Shown in pieces: positions 30,790 through 41,690 of a stretch of DNA of 64,000 nucleotides; the stretch's first letter is position 1, and the number at the start of each line of letters is the position of its first letter. The stretch spans positions 80,595,137 through 80,659,136 of the forward strand of contig CM039462.1 in the NCBI GenBank assembly GCA_022414725.1, written 5' to 3'. The stretch is from Microglena sp. YARC. Its lineage: Eukaryota; Chlorophyta; Chlorophyceae; Chlamydomonadales; Chlamydomonadaceae. The position numbers and the translations under genes were made by a program. A model generated the notes under the pieces. The model was not told the DNA's origin and did not search any database. It saw only the letters and a program-made list of their open reading frames with translations.

Positions 30790-31711
30790 ATGCCTGCGTC
30801 CTCGCTTCCGTCAGATTTAGTGGCCGACATCATTCTGCGTACCCTTCAAAACCTGGGCCAGATCTTGCTGAGCAGGCGCCATGGCAATATGCCCGATGCC
30901 CTCGCTCATGCCCTTCGGCATGGCAATGAGCGCAAGCTCGACGCTGCTACTTGGCTAGTCTCGAGGGCGGCATCGTTGGAAGACTCTAACCGCGCCCTGC
31001 TGGAAGTAGTTACAGAAGAACAGACAGTGCATGCCACAGAGCTGGCTAGGCTTCTGCTTACTGCCCCACAGCATGCGGCCCATGCAGACTATCAAGATGG
31101 GCAAGCTCTAGAGGTCGCGGCAAGAAATGGCCACAGTGAGGTTATACGGATGTTGCTGGAAGCACCACAGCATGACGCCCATGCTGACTATCAAGCTGGG
31201 TAAGCTCTTGTGATTGCGGCAAGAAATGGCCACAGTGAGGTTGTATGGAATGGGTTCGTACTTCTGAATGCGTCAGGGAATGGCCACAGTGAGGTTGCGC
31301 GTATGTTGCTGGATGCTCCAGAGCATGCCGCCCATGCTGACTGTGTTAATGAGGCAGCTCTTGTGGATGCGGCAAGAAATGGCCATAATGAGGTTGTAAG
31401 GATGTTGCTGGATGCACCAGAGCATGCCGCCCATGCTGACTGTCGTGCTGGGGAAGCTCTTGTGATTGCGGCAAGGTATGGCCACAGTGAGGTTGTGCGT
31501 ATGTTGCTAGATGCACCACAGCATGCCGCCCATGCTGACTGTCGTGATGAGAGCTAGCGCACTTGTGAGTGCGACAAGGAATGGCCACAGTGAGGTTGTG
31601 CGGATGTTGCTGGATGCACCACACCATCCATGTTGGGTTCATAGGCAAGCAGCTGTTGCAGCATGTAAGAACCTGAGTGAACCCATGAGGAGAATGTTAC
31701 TAGATCACTAA
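30790..31711 (+). pseudogene. Ankyrin-repeat protein, broken
   Basis: From ATG 30790 the product starts LPSDLVADIILRTLQ (an F-box-like opening by eye) and enters 33-residue ankyrin repeats with the core GHSEVVRMLLDAP-x-HAAHAD. A TAA at 31201-31203 replaces what should be a codon before ALVIAARNGHSEVV. A partly degenerate repeat follows, then three good repeats, then a frame break near 31555 and a tail NLSEPMRRMLLDH. The third bases vary while the repeat residues are kept, so it was once coding. Ankyrin repeats bind proteins; the partner is unknown. It is a recent pseudogene, or the stop and shift are read errors. Confidence 0.75.
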
Positions 31712-31867
31712 GCAGGCCAGTCCTAGGTGCTACTTTGTGCAAGAGGTCCCACCTCCTGAAATGAAAATAGTTTCAAAAACAAAAAGATGTGTCCAGGCCG
31801 TGCCCAGGTTAGGGACAGGGCTTTTCTGCTTTTCGCCTTTTCGCCTTTTTGTAGTGGCTTCTAGGCA

Positions 31868-32660
31868 GCTCCCTGAGCCAGTCAGAGTGCAACACCCAGA
31901 TGTATCAGCAGTCCTGGACAGCTGATTGTGATAGCTTCAAGGTGCACTAGGTAGTGTTAGCTTTAGCTCTTAATGAGATAACGATCTAATGAGATCTAAT
32001 TAGATGAGCTTTAGCTGTTGAAGCATGTGAGAACCTGAGTGAACCCGTGAGGACAATGTTACCGCTAGATCTGAGAGCGCCGCGCAAATCCAGACGATCG
32101 GTTGCATTGTAGAAGAGAGAGAAGCAAGATTTGAGAGGAACCGTTGAGTCTCAGATACAGATGTACATTCAGGTTCCAGGGCTCTTCTTCCGAGCAAAAC
32201 ACTATTCCATGCAGTGTTTTTTATTTCAGATTTCTGTAGTCCAGGTTAAGTAGCTACTTGGGCTACTCAACCCTGATTTCAGGAAGGTTGCATAGCCATC
32301 GCATGGCGGAGCGCGAAGCGCGGAGCCTGGGGGAGTCGGGGGGCAGCGCGTCCCGATATCGGGGGGTCTGGGGGGTGCACGTGTAGGTGTAGGGTGTATT
32401 CTACGGGATGGCGACGGAATGGCGACGCATCGTCAAAAAAGGAAACACTGGATTCCATGGTTCTTGTTGCAGATTCAGGTTCTCACATACTTCTTTATCG
32501 CTATCTCTAAATCTATTTATAAATCTATATCTCATTAGATCGTTATCTCATTAAGAGCAAAAGCTAACACAACGTAGTGCACCTTGGAGCTATCACGATC
32601 AGCTGTCCAGGACTGCTGAAACATCTGGGTGTTGCACTCTGACTGGCTCAGGGAGCTGTC
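31868..32660. repeat. Foldback repeat with about 130-bp inverted arms
   Basis: The left arm (about 31868-32000) and right arm (about 32524-32660) are reverse complements with a few mismatches; shared blocks include CAGCTCCCTGAGCCAGTCAG and TCTTAATGAGATAACGATCT. The spacer (32000-32520) contains a second copy of the ankyrin C-terminal segment (NLSEPVRTMLPLD), so the structure formed around or captured that gene end. No flanking duplication is clear. Confidence 0.75.
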
Positions 32661-32741
32661 TAGCTTTTTGCACTACAAAGCGCAGTTTGTTTTTTCAAGT
32701 GCGCTAAAGCGCTGGCCAATTTGGTCAATGGAAGTACCCTG
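32661..32741. repeat. Truncated MITE M
   Basis: Right part of the hAT-type MITE (AAGCGCAGTTTG, then GAAGTACCCTG); the left end is missing where it meets the foldback arm. Confidence 0.75.
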
Positions 32742-33064
32742 TTGCCCATCGCTTGCCCTCCCTCCAACTCCCGCACAACTCTACCACAATTGACGCGACA
32801 CCCCAAGAAACGATTTATGCATCCAAGCCTAGCCATCTGTCCTAGCTCTGGGCTACTTCGCAGTATGTAGAAGGTAACATCGCTTCGAGCGTTCGCCACC
32901 AACATATAAACGTAAACATGTATGGGATGTCTCTAGATTGTTAGACTTCCTCTTGGCCTCATGCACACACACACACAATTTGTATTTAGAGGCTTGCATG
33001 ATACGTCTTACCCTCCCCCCGTGCCTCCCCCCCCCCACCCCCCCCCCACCCCACCCCACCCCAC

Positions 33065-33105
<41 letters not shown>

Positions 33106-33552
33106 ACACACGAACACACACACACACCATACAGCACGCACACAATTTGTATGAAGTGGCTTGCATCGTATGTCTTACCCCCCACACACACCACCACACA
33201 CACACACGCACAATTTGTATTTAGTGGCTTGCATGGTACGTAGTATTTAGAGGCCTGGATGGTGCATTTCCTGTGCGCACCCACCTCAGTAACCATTTCC
33301 CATTGCAAGCAAACAGGAAGGTTTCTTCAACCTCACGCCCCATGGCAAGGCGTAATGTTTTCACTTTTCTGTGCATCCTGCATGGTACGCCTTACCCCCC
33401 CCCCACACACACACACGCACCCATGCACACACATAATTTGTATTTAGAGGCTTGGATGCTGCATGTTATGTGTGACTCTTGCATGCCATGTTGTGTGGAG
33501 CCTTGGGGAGTATGGACCAATTAAGGAGCAAGCGTGTAGCATGGCCATAGAA
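32742..33552. repeat. CA/C-rich microsatellite region
   Basis: Several blocks of CA dinucleotides and C runs (33010-33240 and 33395-33435) alternate with copies of CAATTTGTATTTAGAGGCTTG followed by CATGGTACGTCTTACC. No gene. Confidence 0.8.
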
Positions 33553-33845
33553 GCTCCTCACATGTCATGACTATATATACAAGCTTCACACGTGCATGGC
33601 ATGTGGCTGTATGTTCCTCATGTTCCTGTTTAGGTCCTCACCTATCATGACTAAACAAGCTTCACACATGCATGGCATATGTCTGTATGTTCCTCATGTT
33701 CCTGTGTAGGTCCTCACCTATCATGACTATACAAGCTTCACACATGCATGGCATGTGTCTGTATGTTCCTCATGTTCCTGTTTAGGTCCTCACATGTCAT
33801 GACTAGACAAGCTTCACACATGCATGGCATGTGTCTGTATGTTAC
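33553..33845 (+). repeat. Four tandem units of about 75-80 bp
   Basis: Each unit starts near TCCTCAC, contains CATGACTA, CAAGCTTCACAC and TGCATGGCAT, and ends with TGTTCCTGT. The fourth unit is cut at 33845. Confidence 0.85.
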
Positions 33846-34170
33846 AGTCCAGAGGTAGCCAAATAGGCTAAAGGAAGCTGCCCAACCTCGATTCATTAGG
33901 ATGGGCTAATACGAATAAGGCCTAGGCAGAAAATTTGCGGAGAGTGTTGCCAACGGAATCGAGCAGGCCGAAGCCAGTTCGTTACAAAACTGTTGTCTTA
34001 CGTGCCAGGCTTCGTTTTTTCGGTCGCACAAACGAACAAACGGACAATGGGGTGATCCTGGGGGCTCCCGCTCCTCAGAAGGGGGGGCTTTGCTCAAACA
34101 CCTGAGGAACTGAACCCCAAACAATCGTTTTACCGATGGGGGTCCTGACTTTGTGCTTCAGTGACAATTT
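33846..34170 (-). repeat. Dispersed repeat E, copy 1
   Basis: On the minus strand it runs from AATTAAATTGTCACTG, through TCGGTAAAACGATTGTTTGG, to TAGCCTATTTGGCTACC and CTGTAAC. Shorter copies are at 38826-38870 and 55238-55400. No ORF of note. Confidence 0.6.
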
Positions 34171-36375
34171 AATTATACGATTCTTGTCGGTCATGTCGTG
34201 CAGACCCTCGCTTGGGGAGGATGGTCTGATCAAGGAGTACTGGTTCATAATGAACATGAACAAGAGATGTGCTAAGACGTTCAAGAGTTTACATTTGCAT
34301 TTCATTATTATAGACACTGCACATGGGGCATAAATTTTGAATGCATGCACACTACATCCGGGTTCTCAATAAATCAACTACACGAGATCGAGGATCATAG
34401 ATATGAGATCAAGTTCCGGTTCTGTTCATATCAAGTTTTTTTTTAGCTAATCATTACAATTCTCCTTAAGGATATTTTAGAGAAATTTGCACCCTTGAAA
34501 AGTTCAAGTCTCCATTCGTCTTGTTCGAAATACTACCAGTCTCAACGCCAAGACAAGTTGACTAGACATAGTATGTCAGATATACGGTATCAGACATGCA
34601 GAAGTGGATTCACAACAAATCACAGATCACCAATATAATATATTTACCCCAGAAGATATTCACCCTGCCTTCATCAGAAGATCATCAATAGTTTCAAACG
34701 GTAGTTCTAGAATAGATGGAGTTCAACAAAAGTCAACATAAGTCAAGCTTTTTAAACGATTATTGTATTGTACGACACCAGTGCAGCGAGTGTTGTACAA
34801 TGGCCTGCCCATGATTACAGGTCGTTACCGCAGGCATCGAGGCATTTCCTCGAGTCAATTAGAGACAGAGAGTCTCTGATTAGAGACAAAGAGATGCCCC
34901 TGAGATACACCGCTTGCCTGGTATAATTTCAGCCTTTTCTGAATTTCTCAAAGAGTTTTCCTATCTTCAGAGAATAAGGAGCATTCAATTATGAATTGCT
35001 TGTTATTTTCACCAGCCCTATTACCGGTATCAATTTATCTAAAATCACAATATCGCAGCAGTGGAAGAGTAGGATGTCGGGACATTTTATCTGGACGACA
35101 ACTTTCGTTCTGATCCTAATGGTCAAAGTGACTGAGAATCTAAGAGATTTTTATTGCCACGGCGAAAGTAAAGAAGCGCATCGAGATGTGGCGTGGTACA
35201 GGTCTTCTTCAGGTCTCAGAGGAAGGCGCAAAATCGAGAAATCAGAGGGAGATCGGGAGAAACCTGTGCGATGCCGCACCTGGATGCGCTTCTATACTGG
35301 GCGGTAAGAATCACCTGATCACCCAACGCGCTAGATATGCTTCAGGAATTCGGCCGCTAATGCCGCATGTCTAAAAGGCTTCTGTTCCGAGGCAGCCAAA
35401 GTGGAAACCCAGGTGAGGGCAGGATAGGGCCCCACCCTTGATTTGTCGGGAAATCGGTACCCCGAAAGTGCTGGGGATGGGGGGAGGGCGGAGCGATGGT
35501 CCCCCCTCCGTGACTTCAGCTGTCAGAGCAGTACGACCCCTCGTCACTTGAGACCGAATAGTACCTTTCTCTCGCAGAAAAATAGCTATAATTTTTCCTG
35601 ACGTTATTCTGGGCAATCTCTGCTAAAAATCGGCGAATTCGAATTAGAGAGCTCGGAGAAATCGGCCTGATTCGAAGCGACCGTGGCGTGGGGGGCTGGG
35701 CCAGTACAGTTCACCGCACGTGGCACGTGTACAGTTCGCGGTTAATTTATATTCGGGGCGGGTTCTCCCGCAATTGGAAGCTGCGCACTACTAATTCCGT
35801 TTATGAGCAGGTCTTTCATGTATTCTGACATTCTCATCTGCACGCAACGAAGCCAACAAGAACGAGGATAAGCGTGCTCACCAGAGTTGTCGATTGTCTA
35901 CAGACATTTGCGTCTGTCCTCCGCTGACATTGCAGTTCTGGTGAGGGAATGCACCTATTAGATACTTAGAGGGACGAGTTGATGCGTTCTCCGTCCCCTG
36001 ATTTTGAGGCATTGAACGTTTGCGCCCTCTCTGCCTGTCCTGCCTGGCCTGTCTGCGCCTTTCTTCCTTCGTTTTCGATTCAGTTAACCGACAGAAACTT
36101 CCAACTCTTCCGCAAACAGGAATTCAGGAACTAACAGAGCTAGACAAGCTCGTCAGGTACGCGCCCACCAAAAAAGGGATTGCCAGTGGTTCCCGACCAC
36201 GGGAGCGGATAGAAAGCCAGAAAAGAGGCAGCGCATCGAGAGTTTGCTCAGGGATTGAGAAGACAGGGGCGTAGCCCGTCAATCGGAAACCTGCAGTTCT
36301 ACATCTGGACAAGTTGGCAGTATCATGCAGCAGGGGGTAAGTCGTCGTCAACAGATGGGTGCGAGCGGGGGTCAA
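34171..36375. other. No recognisable gene
   Basis: AT-rich sequence to about 35000, then mixed sequence. ORFs up to 103 codons exist but show no motif or repeat relation. A GTAAG/CAG pair could be picked at many places, so I call no exon. A pseudo-palindrome GAGACAGAGAGTCTCTG (34862-34878) is the only local structure I noted. Confidence 0.4.
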
Positions 36376-37300
36376 CGGCAGTGGGAGTCATCGAGCCTCG
36401 AGGGGCTAGGGCTGGGAGGGTGAGGTGGGGGCAGAGCTGAGGGAGCACAGGTGGGTGTCAGTCTGTCAATGGGTGAGAGGGGTGAGGGCTGGGAGGGTGA
36501 GGTGGATGCAGAGCTGAAGGAGCTCAGGTGGGTCTCAGTCTGTCGATGGGAGCGATGGGCGCGGGCTGGGAGGGCGAGGTGGGTGTAGAGCTGAGGGAGC
36601 ACAGGTGGGTGTCAGTCTGTCGATGGACGCGAGGGGTGAGGGCTGGGAGGGTGAGTTGAATGCAGAGCTGAAGGAGCTCAGGTGGGTGTCAGTCTGTCAA
36701 TGGGAGCGAGGGGGGAGGGCTAGGAGGGTGAGGTGGGTGTAGGGATGAGGGAGCACAGGTGGGTGTCAGTCTGTCGATGGGTGAGAGGGGTGAAGGCTGG
36801 GAGGGTGAGGTGGATGCAGAGCTGAAGGAGCACAAGTGGGTGAGAGGCAGACAGATGGGCTCAAGGGGCGAGGGCTTGAAGGGTGAGGTGGGTGTAGGGA
36901 TGATGGAGTACAGGTGGGTGTCAGTCTGTCAATGGGTGAGCGGGGTGAGGGCTGGGAGGCTGAGGTGGGTGTAGAGCTGAGGGAGCACAGGTGGGTGTCA
37001 GTCTGTCGATGGGTGAGCAGGGCGAGGGCTGGGGGGGTGAGGTAAATGCAGAGCTGAAGAAGCTCAGGTGGGTGTCAGTCTGTTGATGAGAGCAATGGGC
37101 GAGGGCTGAGAGGTTGAGGTGGGTGTAGAGCTGAGGGAGCACAGGTGGGTCTCAGTCTGTCGATGAGAGTGAGGGGCGAGGGCTAGGAGGTTGTGGTGGG
37201 TGTAGGGATGAGGGAGTACAGGTGGATGTCAGTCAGTCGATGGACGCGAGGGGCGAGGGCTGGGAGGGTGAGGTGGGTGTCAGTCTGTCGATGGCCATCA
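36376..37300. repeat. Minisatellite of about 75-80 bp, roughly 12 units
   Basis: Units contain GGGAGCACAGGTGGGTGTCAG, TCTGTCGATGG and GAGGGCTGGGAGGGTGAGG with small changes. It is G-rich on the plus strand and ends near 37300. Confidence 0.88.
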
Positions 37301-37401
37301 GTCACCATGCGGTGCATTCATATTTCCCAGATCCTGGTAGGCTTCTCCTACCCTCCTTATCACCCCCCCTCTCTCCCTCCTGCCCCGTCACAAGGTGTAG
37401 C

Positions 37402-37520
37402 CGTTCCCACATGTACCCTACATGTTTCTGCATGTACCCACATGTACATCGCATGTACCTGCATGTACCTGCATGTACCCGCATGTATACACATGTACCC
37501 CCATGTACCCACACCCATGG
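37402..37520. repeat. Short-period repeat of CATGTACCTG
   Basis: About ten imperfect copies of a 10-12 bp unit. The same motif is part of the 92-bp minisatellite that follows. Confidence 0.8.
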
Positions 37521-37609
37521 CAACTCTGATCACACTTCACACACATACACTCACAACCGTACCCTCAGCCATCTCCTGTAGTCTCCCCAGGCCTCGAATA
37601 GAGCATGCG

Positions 37610-38594
37610 CACCGCATTGCACCCTGCCCAGTTCCTTAAGCCATGCCTCAGCCTCTTTAGCGATTACAATGGTCTAGTGGTAGACCAGATTGCTAAGGAA
37701 CGAAGAGTCGGGGGTTCGACTCCCCCTTCGGTCGCTCTTGGCGTTGCAGGTCGTCGTCAACCGCGATGGTAGCTTGTCCAGTTGAGGTAGGAGACCGCTC
37801 CCTACCCGCGTACGACGGGCTCCCTTAACACCACGCCCCACCAGGCGTTATCATTACCTTTTTTAAGCCATGCCTCCTGACAACTTGTTCCCCCCTTATT
37901 GTCACCTGCATGCGCATGTACCTGCATGTACACGCATGCACCCTGCCCAGTTCCTTAAGCCATGCCTCCTGACAACTTGTTCCCCCCTTCTTGTCACCTG
38001 CATGCGCATGTACCTGCATGTACCTGCATGCACCCTGCCCAGTTAAACCCTGCCCAGTTCCTTAAGCCATGCCTCCTGACAACTTGTTCCCCCCTTATTG
38101 TCACCTGCATGCGCATGTACCTGCATGTACCCGCATGCACCCTGCCCAGTTCCTTAAGCCATGCCTCCTGACAACTTGTTCCCCCCTTCTTGTCACCTGC
38201 ATGCGCATGTACCTGCATGTACCTGCATGCACCCTGCCCAGTTAAACCCTGCCCAGTTCCTTAAGCCATGCCTCCTGACAACTTGTTCCCCCCTTATTGT
38301 CACCTGCATGCGCATGTACCTGCATGTACCAGCATGCACCCTGCCCAGTTCCTTAAGCCATGCCTCCTGACAACTTGTTCCCCCCTAATTGTCACCTGCA
38401 TGCGCATGTACCTGCATGTACACGCATGCACCCTGCCCAGTTCCTTAAGCCATGCCTCCTGACAACTTGTTCCCCCCTTCTTGTCACCTGCATGCGCATG
38501 TACCTGCATGTACACGCATGCACCCTGCCCAGTTCCTTAAGCCATGCCTCCTGACAACTTGTTCCCCCCTTCTTGTCACCTGCATGCGCATGTT
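37610..38594 (+). repeat. 92/107-bp minisatellite interrupted by a SINE
   Basis: About eight units contain CTTAAGCCATGCCTCCTGAC, then CTTGTTCCCCCC and repeated CATGTACCTG. Some units have a 15-bp extra block (TTAAACCCTGCCCAG). The first unit was split by the SINE at 37650-37862. Confidence 0.9.
37650..37862 (+). mobile_element. tRNA-derived SINE S, copy 1 (213 bp)
   Basis: The head resembles a tRNA: AGCGATT can pair with GGTCGCT (acceptor), TGGTC/GACCA form a D-stem around an A-box, and GGGGGTTCGACTCCCCC is a T-arm with B-box. The body follows (GTTGCAGGTCG ... GGCTCCCTTAACACCACGCC), ending TTATCATTAC plus a short T run. The target duplication TTAAGCCATGCCTC is at 37636-37649 and 37863-37876. 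The A and B boxes would form an RNA polymerase III promoter. The anticodon arm does not fold well and three extra bases precede the acceptor, so it is not a tRNA gene. Confidence 0.88.
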
Positions 38595-38911
38595 GAATGG
38601 AGGATCTGTTCGTGTGATTCAGTCACCACAAGCCTTTCACTATATTGAAAATTTGATTTTGAGAAAATGAAACTGAACCTGAATTGGTGAATAAAGACTC
38701 CAGCATGAAGCTGGTCATGAAGCCTGATTCTTTTGAAGGATGGAAATACAATTTATAAAAAATGCGAGAAGAACCACACAATTAAATTATCATCTCAGAT
38801 GAGATGATGATTTAACTAAATTTGAGAATTAAATGATCACTGTAGTACGAACTCGGGGCTCCCGTCCATTCCCACTGACCGATGCCACTTGGGTGCGCCC
38901 TTTTTTTGCAG
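38595..38911. other. Spacer with repeat E copy 2 (38826-38870)
   Basis: AT-rich to 38825, then a block shared with 55240-55285 (AAATGATCACTGTAG, ACGAACTC). A pyrimidine tract and TTGCAG at 38898-38911 form a good 3' splice site for the kinase exon that follows; the exon upstream of it is not identified. Confidence 0.5.
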
Positions 38912-39657
38912 AACTGTCGCCACCTGAACCTGAAACGGCGCCCGTTGGCGCGGAAAGATCATCTCGTTCGCCAAGAAGCCCAGCGCGTACAAGCCCAGCG
39001 CGTGGAAGCCAAGTACCTGGAAGCCCAGCGCGTTGAAGCCCAGCGCGTACAAGCCCAGCGCGTGGAAGCCAAGTACCTGGAAGCCCAGCGCCTGGAGTTG
39101 ATGAGCTGGGCTGCACAACGCTGGGCTCGGGTAGAAGCTCTCCGAGAACTTGCTGAGTTGGAAGACCAGCTGGAGTGTGAGGTGTTCGGGACGTACCGCA
39201 ACCAGGCTCGCTCGCGTCCCTCTAAGGCCAGTGAGACATCATGCCAGCCCATTTCTCTAGAGATGAGACGCTTAGTGAAGAAAAGCTTAGGATCAGACCA
39301 ACAGCCAAAGCGTCTGGGGGCTGGAGGATTTGGAGTTGTGTTTGCGGGGTCATTCAAAGGGATCCAGGTAGGCTGATGTACAGTTGTGTTTGCGGGGTTA
39401 TTCAAAAGGATCCAGGTAGGCTGATGTACAGCTGTGTTTGCGGGGTTATATATTCAAAGGGATCCAGGTAGGCTGATGTACAGTTGTGTTTGCGGGGTTA
39501 TTCAAAGGGATCCAGATAGGCTGATGTACAGTTGTGGTGGTTGAAGTAGTAGAGAGGATGGGTTGTGATAGGCCTTCCTCCACCGCCCCCCCCACCCCAC
39601 CCACCCACCCCACATTGTCATTATATGTGTCTATTTCCAAGGCGTCTTTGATGTCCG

Positions 39658-39750
<93 letters not shown>

Positions 39751-41488
39751 TTCAAGTAACAACTGAATGTCCATAATCCATAATTGCTCAGGTCGCCCTC
39801 AAGTGTTCAGAGAGCATGTCAGCGAATAAGTTTAAGAAGGAACACACCAGACTGGTGGCTCAAGAGGTAGGAGCACATGAACTCATGTTTATATTTGAAC
39901 ACATGAACTCATGTTGATATTTGAACACATGAACTCATGTTTATATTTGAACACATGAACTCATGTTTATATTTGAACACATGAACTCATGTTTATAGTT
40001 GAACACATAAACTCATGTTTATATTTGCTCTTGTTGTGTGGATGTGCCTGCGCTTGTGTGTGTGACTGTGCCTGTGCGTGTGTGTGTAACTGTGACTGTA
40101 TTTGTGTACACAAATACACATTCACATTCACATCCACATTCACATACGCATACGCATACACAGGTGGCTGGCCATGTCACAACGGCTGAACAGTCCGCCT
40201 GCGTTCGATGTGAAGGCTATTTTGTCCAGGCCATCCCAATGGAAGGATCAGAGGACTACTTGTACCAAACTGTCATGGTCATAGAACTGATGGGTACCTC
40301 GTAAGTGCCAGTGTTGTTAGTCATGATCATATTACTGATGGTTACCTGGTAAGTGTCAGTGTCACAGTGCTAGTGTCATGATCATATACCTGATGGGGTG
40401 GGGGGGGTGTAGGTGCTAGCTGGCTGGTGGGATGGCTGGGGTAGAACTGATGGGTACCTCGCAAGTGTCAGAGTCACAGTGTTAGTGCCATGATCATATA
40501 CCTGATGGGGTGGGGGGTGTGACGGTGCTAGCTAACTGGTGGGAATCAGATGTTGTGATCATATAACTGATGAGTTACATGGAAGTGCCAGTGTTGTTTG
40601 TCATGTTCACATAACTGTGTTGTTGAATGTGCTGCTAACATGACCATTCATTCTCCAACCCTTCAGGTTGGGCGACCATCTATCGAAAGATGGAGAGTCC
40701 ATGAGGGTTGGAGTCTACCTCCGCATTCAAAGGGACATCATCCAAGGGCTGAAGGAGCTCCACGATAGCGGCCTTTTTCACAACGACGTGAAGGAGGAAA
40801 ACATTCTCATCACCATTGGTGCTGACAACCGCATCACTGTCAAGATCAGCGACCTGGGTTTGTCAACCCACAAGAACGAGGAGACGCGCAACCCGTAAGT
40901 GCCAAATTGGATACCCCTACCCCCTACCCCTGTCCTAACCAACACCCTACCCCCCTAACCCCTGCCCAAACCTACCCCCCCTAACCCCTGTCCTAACCCA
41001 CCCCTACCCCCTGTCCTAACCAACCCCCTACACCCTACCCCCTGTCCTAACCTACCCCCTACCCCCTACCCCCTGTCCTAACCACCCCCCCCCGCTACCC
41101 CCTGTCCTAACCTACCCCCTACCCCCCTACCCCCTGTCCTAACCAACACCCTACCCCTGACCTAACCTACCCTCATGTCCATCTTACAGAGGAGGAACCT
41201 AACCCCTACCCCCATACCCCCTGTCCTAACCCACAACTTACCCCCTGTCTTCATCTTCCGCCATCCTACAGGGGAGGAACTTGTGGATTCAAAGGCTTCG
41301 GTGATGATGAGGCTGGGTCAGCGGCACGGGATGCATGGGCCTGGGCCATAATGGTCCTGCGCCACTTGGGCCAGTTGTCATGTTTTGAGTGTTGCACAGT
41401 GGAGGAGAGGGAAAAGATCACGAAACTCCATACGTTGGCTAAGTCGGCTACAGCGGAGTTCCCTCAGGATCGCCCTACGACAGCACAG
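38912..41488 (+). CDS. Protein-kinase-like gene, five exons visible (partial at both ends)
   Basis: Exons 38912-39367, 39792-39866, 40164-40300, 40667-40894 and 41272-41488 join in frame (371 codons) with GT-AG borders. Exon 1 has a charged coiled-coil-like region of AQRVEAKYLE repeats, then the glycine loop LGAGGFGVVFAG. Exon 2 starts VALK (ATP lysine). Exon 3 ends with the hinge VIELMGTS. Exon 4 has the catalytic loop FHNDVKEEN (HND in place of HRD) and DLG in place of DFG. Exon 5 has the DAWAWAI helix and DRPTTAQ near the domain end. The catalytic Asp, Lys and Asn are kept, so activity is plausible. An in-frame ATG lies at 38882, but the TTTTTTTGCAG before 38912 suggests an earlier exon. 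The last exon after 41488 was not found. Introns 1, 3 and the one after exon 5 begin with tandem copies of the exon end. Confidence 0.75.
39331..39530 (+). repeat. Tandem copies of the exon 1 end with its 5' splice site
   Basis: Four units of 48-54 bp. The first is coding (GTTGTGTTTGCGGGG ... GATCCAG|GTAGGC); the next two repeat exon end and donor; the fourth has GATAGG, losing the GT. Confidence 0.9.
39661..39748. repeat. TC dinucleotide microsatellite in intron 1
   Basis: An uninterrupted TC run of about 88 bases within the first intron, upstream of the exon 2 acceptor. Confidence 0.95.
39874..40160. repeat. Tandem repeats filling intron 2
   Basis: Six copies of a 26-bp unit (GAACACATGAACTCATGTTT) to about 40026, then TG-rich and CA-rich blocks up to the exon 3 acceptor at 40163. 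The intron is almost wholly repeat. Confidence 0.85.
40284..40620 (+). repeat. Repeated exon 3 end with 5' splice site in intron 3
   Basis: The coding end GAACTGATGGGTACCTC|GTAAGTGCCAG is followed by three further imperfect copies: one with GTAAGT, one with GCAAGT and one with GGAAGT. Blocks of CATGATCATATACCTGATGG lie between them. Confidence 0.85.
40895..41260. repeat. C-rich minisatellite filling intron 4
   Basis: Repeats of CCCCCTACCCCCTGTCCTAACC fill the intron. Near 41186 a copy of the exon 5 acceptor region (CTTACAG|AGGAGGAAC) occurs inside the array. CCTAAC motifs recall telomere repeats, but the unit is irregular. Confidence 0.85.
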
Positions 41489-41690
41489 GTAGGGCCCTGG
41501 TAAAATGGACAGAGAAACAGACCGTTGATTTTTGCCTGGAAAATGTGACAACCCTTAAACCGTTAAGGATCACCCTACGACAGCGCAGGTAGGGCCCTGG
41601 TAAAATGGGGAGAGAAACAGACCGCTGATTTGGCCTGGAAAATATGACAACCCTTAAACAGTTGAGGATCGCCCTACAACAGCGCAGGTA
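41464..41690 (+). repeat. Three copies of the exon 5 end with its 5' splice site
   Basis: Units of about 104 bp contain GGATCGCCCTACGACAGCACAG|GTAGGG or a close variant, followed by the same intron start (CCCTGGTAAAATGG in the first two). Confidence 0.9.

Noticed and set aside
32938..33308. ORFs of His/Thr or Cys/Val repeats on both strands
   Set aside because: They are translations of CA and C microsatellites.
37659..37735. Functional tRNA gene within the SINE head
   Set aside because: The acceptor, D-stem and T-arm can be drawn, but the anticodon arm does not pair and three extra bases lie before the acceptor; the unit is part of a 213-bp repeat with target duplications.
40895..41260. Interstitial telomere repeat
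   Set aside because: CCTAAC motifs are present, but the unit is an irregular CCCCCTACCCCCTGTCCTAACC minisatellite inside an intron.
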